This document shows, piece after piece, positions 4,853-5,364 of a stretch of 5,364 nt of DNA. The notes beneath the pieces were generated by a model, which saw nothing but the letters and a program-made list of their open reading frames with translations, had not been told where the DNA came from and did no database searches. The stretch is taken from contig JANPBJ010000053.1 in NCBI GenBank assembly GCA_031430375.1, positions 1-5,364 on the forward strand, given 5' to 3'. Each line of letters starts with the position of its first letter. Position 1 is the first letter of the stretch. Both the position numbers and the translations under genes were made by a program. This DNA comes from JAENVU01 sp031430375. Its GTDB lineage: Bacteria > Actinomycetota > Acidimicrobiia > IMCC26256 > JAENVU01.

Positions 4853-5229
4853 CGAGATGCCCTCCGCCCACGGAGCGCACGTCGAAGTTCGGCAACCTCG
4901 GCTGGGTCCATCGCCGAGACGAAATGCGTCAGCGCCGAGCGCGGGTCGCCTGCGGCCGCGAGGAACTCCGTCATCCGCGTCGCCGCGTACTCGGTTCGGC
5001 CCAGGCAGGCCTGGTACTCGAACGCCCGGCCGCGCGGATGCCGGTCAAGGCGACGCTTTTCCCAGAGCCGGGTCATCGTCGTCATGATCGTCGTATACGC
5101 AAGGTGACGGCGACGGCTGATCACTGCATGTACTTCACCAGGGACGAGCCACCCCTCGTGATCCCACAGCACGTCGAGGACCATGGCCTCGAGTTCACCC
5201 CGACCCAGCGGCCTTTGTCGTGCGCTCAC
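4849..5229 (-). CDS. BlaI/MecI/CopY-family transcriptional repressor
   Basis: From GTG 5229 the protein has 126 residues, typical of BlaI. LGRGELEAMVLDVLW (8-22) opens the winged helix-turn-helix. HLAYTTIMTTMTRLWEKRRL (42-61) is the recognition-helix region that contacts DNA, and HPRGRAFEY is the wing. TRMTEFLAAAGDPRSALTHF, through MDPAEVAELRRALRG, is the C-terminal dimerisation part. The dimer represses its own operon and is released by proteolysis or, in CopY types, by metal; no metal-binding Cys motif is seen here. GTG 5229 is preferred because further upstream the frame overlaps the YHS gene. GGAGG is 14 nt before it, rather far; TTG or GTG codons upstream remain possible. It sits 52 nt after the YHS stop and overlaps the M56 gene by 4 nt, so the three were probably one operon. 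The operator is not visible in the window. Confidence 0.88.
   Translation of the reverse strand: MSARQRPLGRGELEAMVLDVLWDHEGWLVPGEVHAVISRRRHLAYTTIMTTMTRLWEKRRLDRHPRGRAFEYQACLGRTEYAATRMTEFLAAAGDPRSALTHFVSAMDPAEVAELRRALRGRRASR
4860..4865 (-). promoter_or_regulatory. Ribosome binding site of the M56 gene, inside blaI-type gene
   Basis: GGAGGG on the minus strand, 7 nt before GTG 4852, inside the end of the repressor gene. With the GTGA stop/start overlap it indicates translational coupling. Confidence 0.55.
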
Positions 5230-5281
5230 GGCCGCGATCGTCGCCTCCGGGTCAGCCGGGCGCAAACCGAGCCCACGGAAA

Positions 5282-5364
5282 TCACGATCCGCTGAAATTT
5301 TCCGGCATCGACGAATAGATCTCCGCACACTCCTCAGAGCAGAACCAGACCTCGCGGTCGGCGA
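5282..5364 (-). CDS. C-terminus of a YHS/TRASH-like metal-binding protein (partial)
   Basis: Entering from the right edge, the minus strand reads ADREVWFCSEECAEIYSSMP then ENFSGS and TGA at 5284-5282. The pattern W/Y-FCS-x-x-C-x-x-x-F/Y-x-x-x-P-x-x-F is that of YHS and TRASH domains. These small Cys-rich folds occur in copper and heavy-metal handling proteins. Only 26 residues are in view, so I cannot tell a stand-alone YHS protein from the tail of a larger one such as a metal ATPase. It precedes the BlaI-type repressor by 52 nt in the same direction, so it is probably the gene, or one of the genes, that the repressor controls. Confidence 0.6.
   Translation of the reverse strand, partial: ADREVWFCSEECAEIYSSMPENFSGS

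Noticed and set aside
4529..5107. Plus-strand frame of 192 codons
   Set aside because: Antisense to the BlaI/M56 pair, whose motifs and GTGA overlap are convincing. Composition is Arg/Ser/Pro-rich.
5230..5328. Longer BlaI start at GTG 5328
   Set aside because: It would overlap the YHS-like gene end at 5282-5364 and add a basic stretch unlike BlaI N-termini.
1..5364. CRISPR arrays, tRNA or rRNA genes, or a novel defence system
   Set aside because: I saw no regularly spaced repeats, tRNA-like or rRNA sequence, and no defence-type domain on either strand.

Overview
The window is GC-rich, and the reading frames I trust have strongly GC-biased third codon positions. Its gene families point to a high-GC actinobacterium: an M50 protease with PqqD-like N-terminus, a BlaI/M56 pair, and IS6 and IS110 elements. 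I cannot name the genus. This is an accessory, decaying region. Two or three genes look intact or merely cut by the window edge. Most of the rest is broken by nonsense codons, frameshifts and internal deletions.

Left part (1-1512). The first 713 bases are the N-terminal ~237 codons of a minus-strand M50 zinc metalloprotease, running off the left edge just after its HELGH motif. Upstream of its start lie a possible DDE-transposase scrap (minus strand) and a degenerate cyclic-nucleotide-binding (cNMP) domain (plus strand). Proteins of this M50 type often end in such domains. A 38-residue lysine-rich minus-strand gene with a strong ribosome binding site follows, then a perfect palindrome. Next come the first 25 codons of another possible cNMP-domain gene, cut exactly at the left end of an IS6-family element.

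Middle (1513-3549). The IS6 element keeps both terminal inverted repeats but is only about 635 bp. Its transposase has a TGA, frameshifts and deletions, and has lost two of its three catalytic residues. Just right of it is a full-length APC-superfamily permease of about 425 residues with no convincing start codon. The absence of a target duplication and the two unrelated flanks suggest an IS6-associated adjacent deletion.

Right part (3550-5364). An IS110-family element has lost most of the C-terminal half of its DEDD transposase. It retains its upstream noncoding end, which folds into a layered hairpin where a bridge RNA would be expected. Beyond it, on the minus strand, is a metal- or stress-type operon: the C-terminus of a YHS/TRASH-like metal-binding protein, a complete BlaI-family repressor, and a 4-base-overlapping M56 membrane protease gene. 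The M56 gene has two internal deletions, and its HExxH has become DExxH. If BlaI is relieved by proteolysis in this system, the sensor-protease arm is dead and the repressor has lost its partner.

All family assignments come from reading translated motifs by eye and from remembered family consensus; no database search was run.
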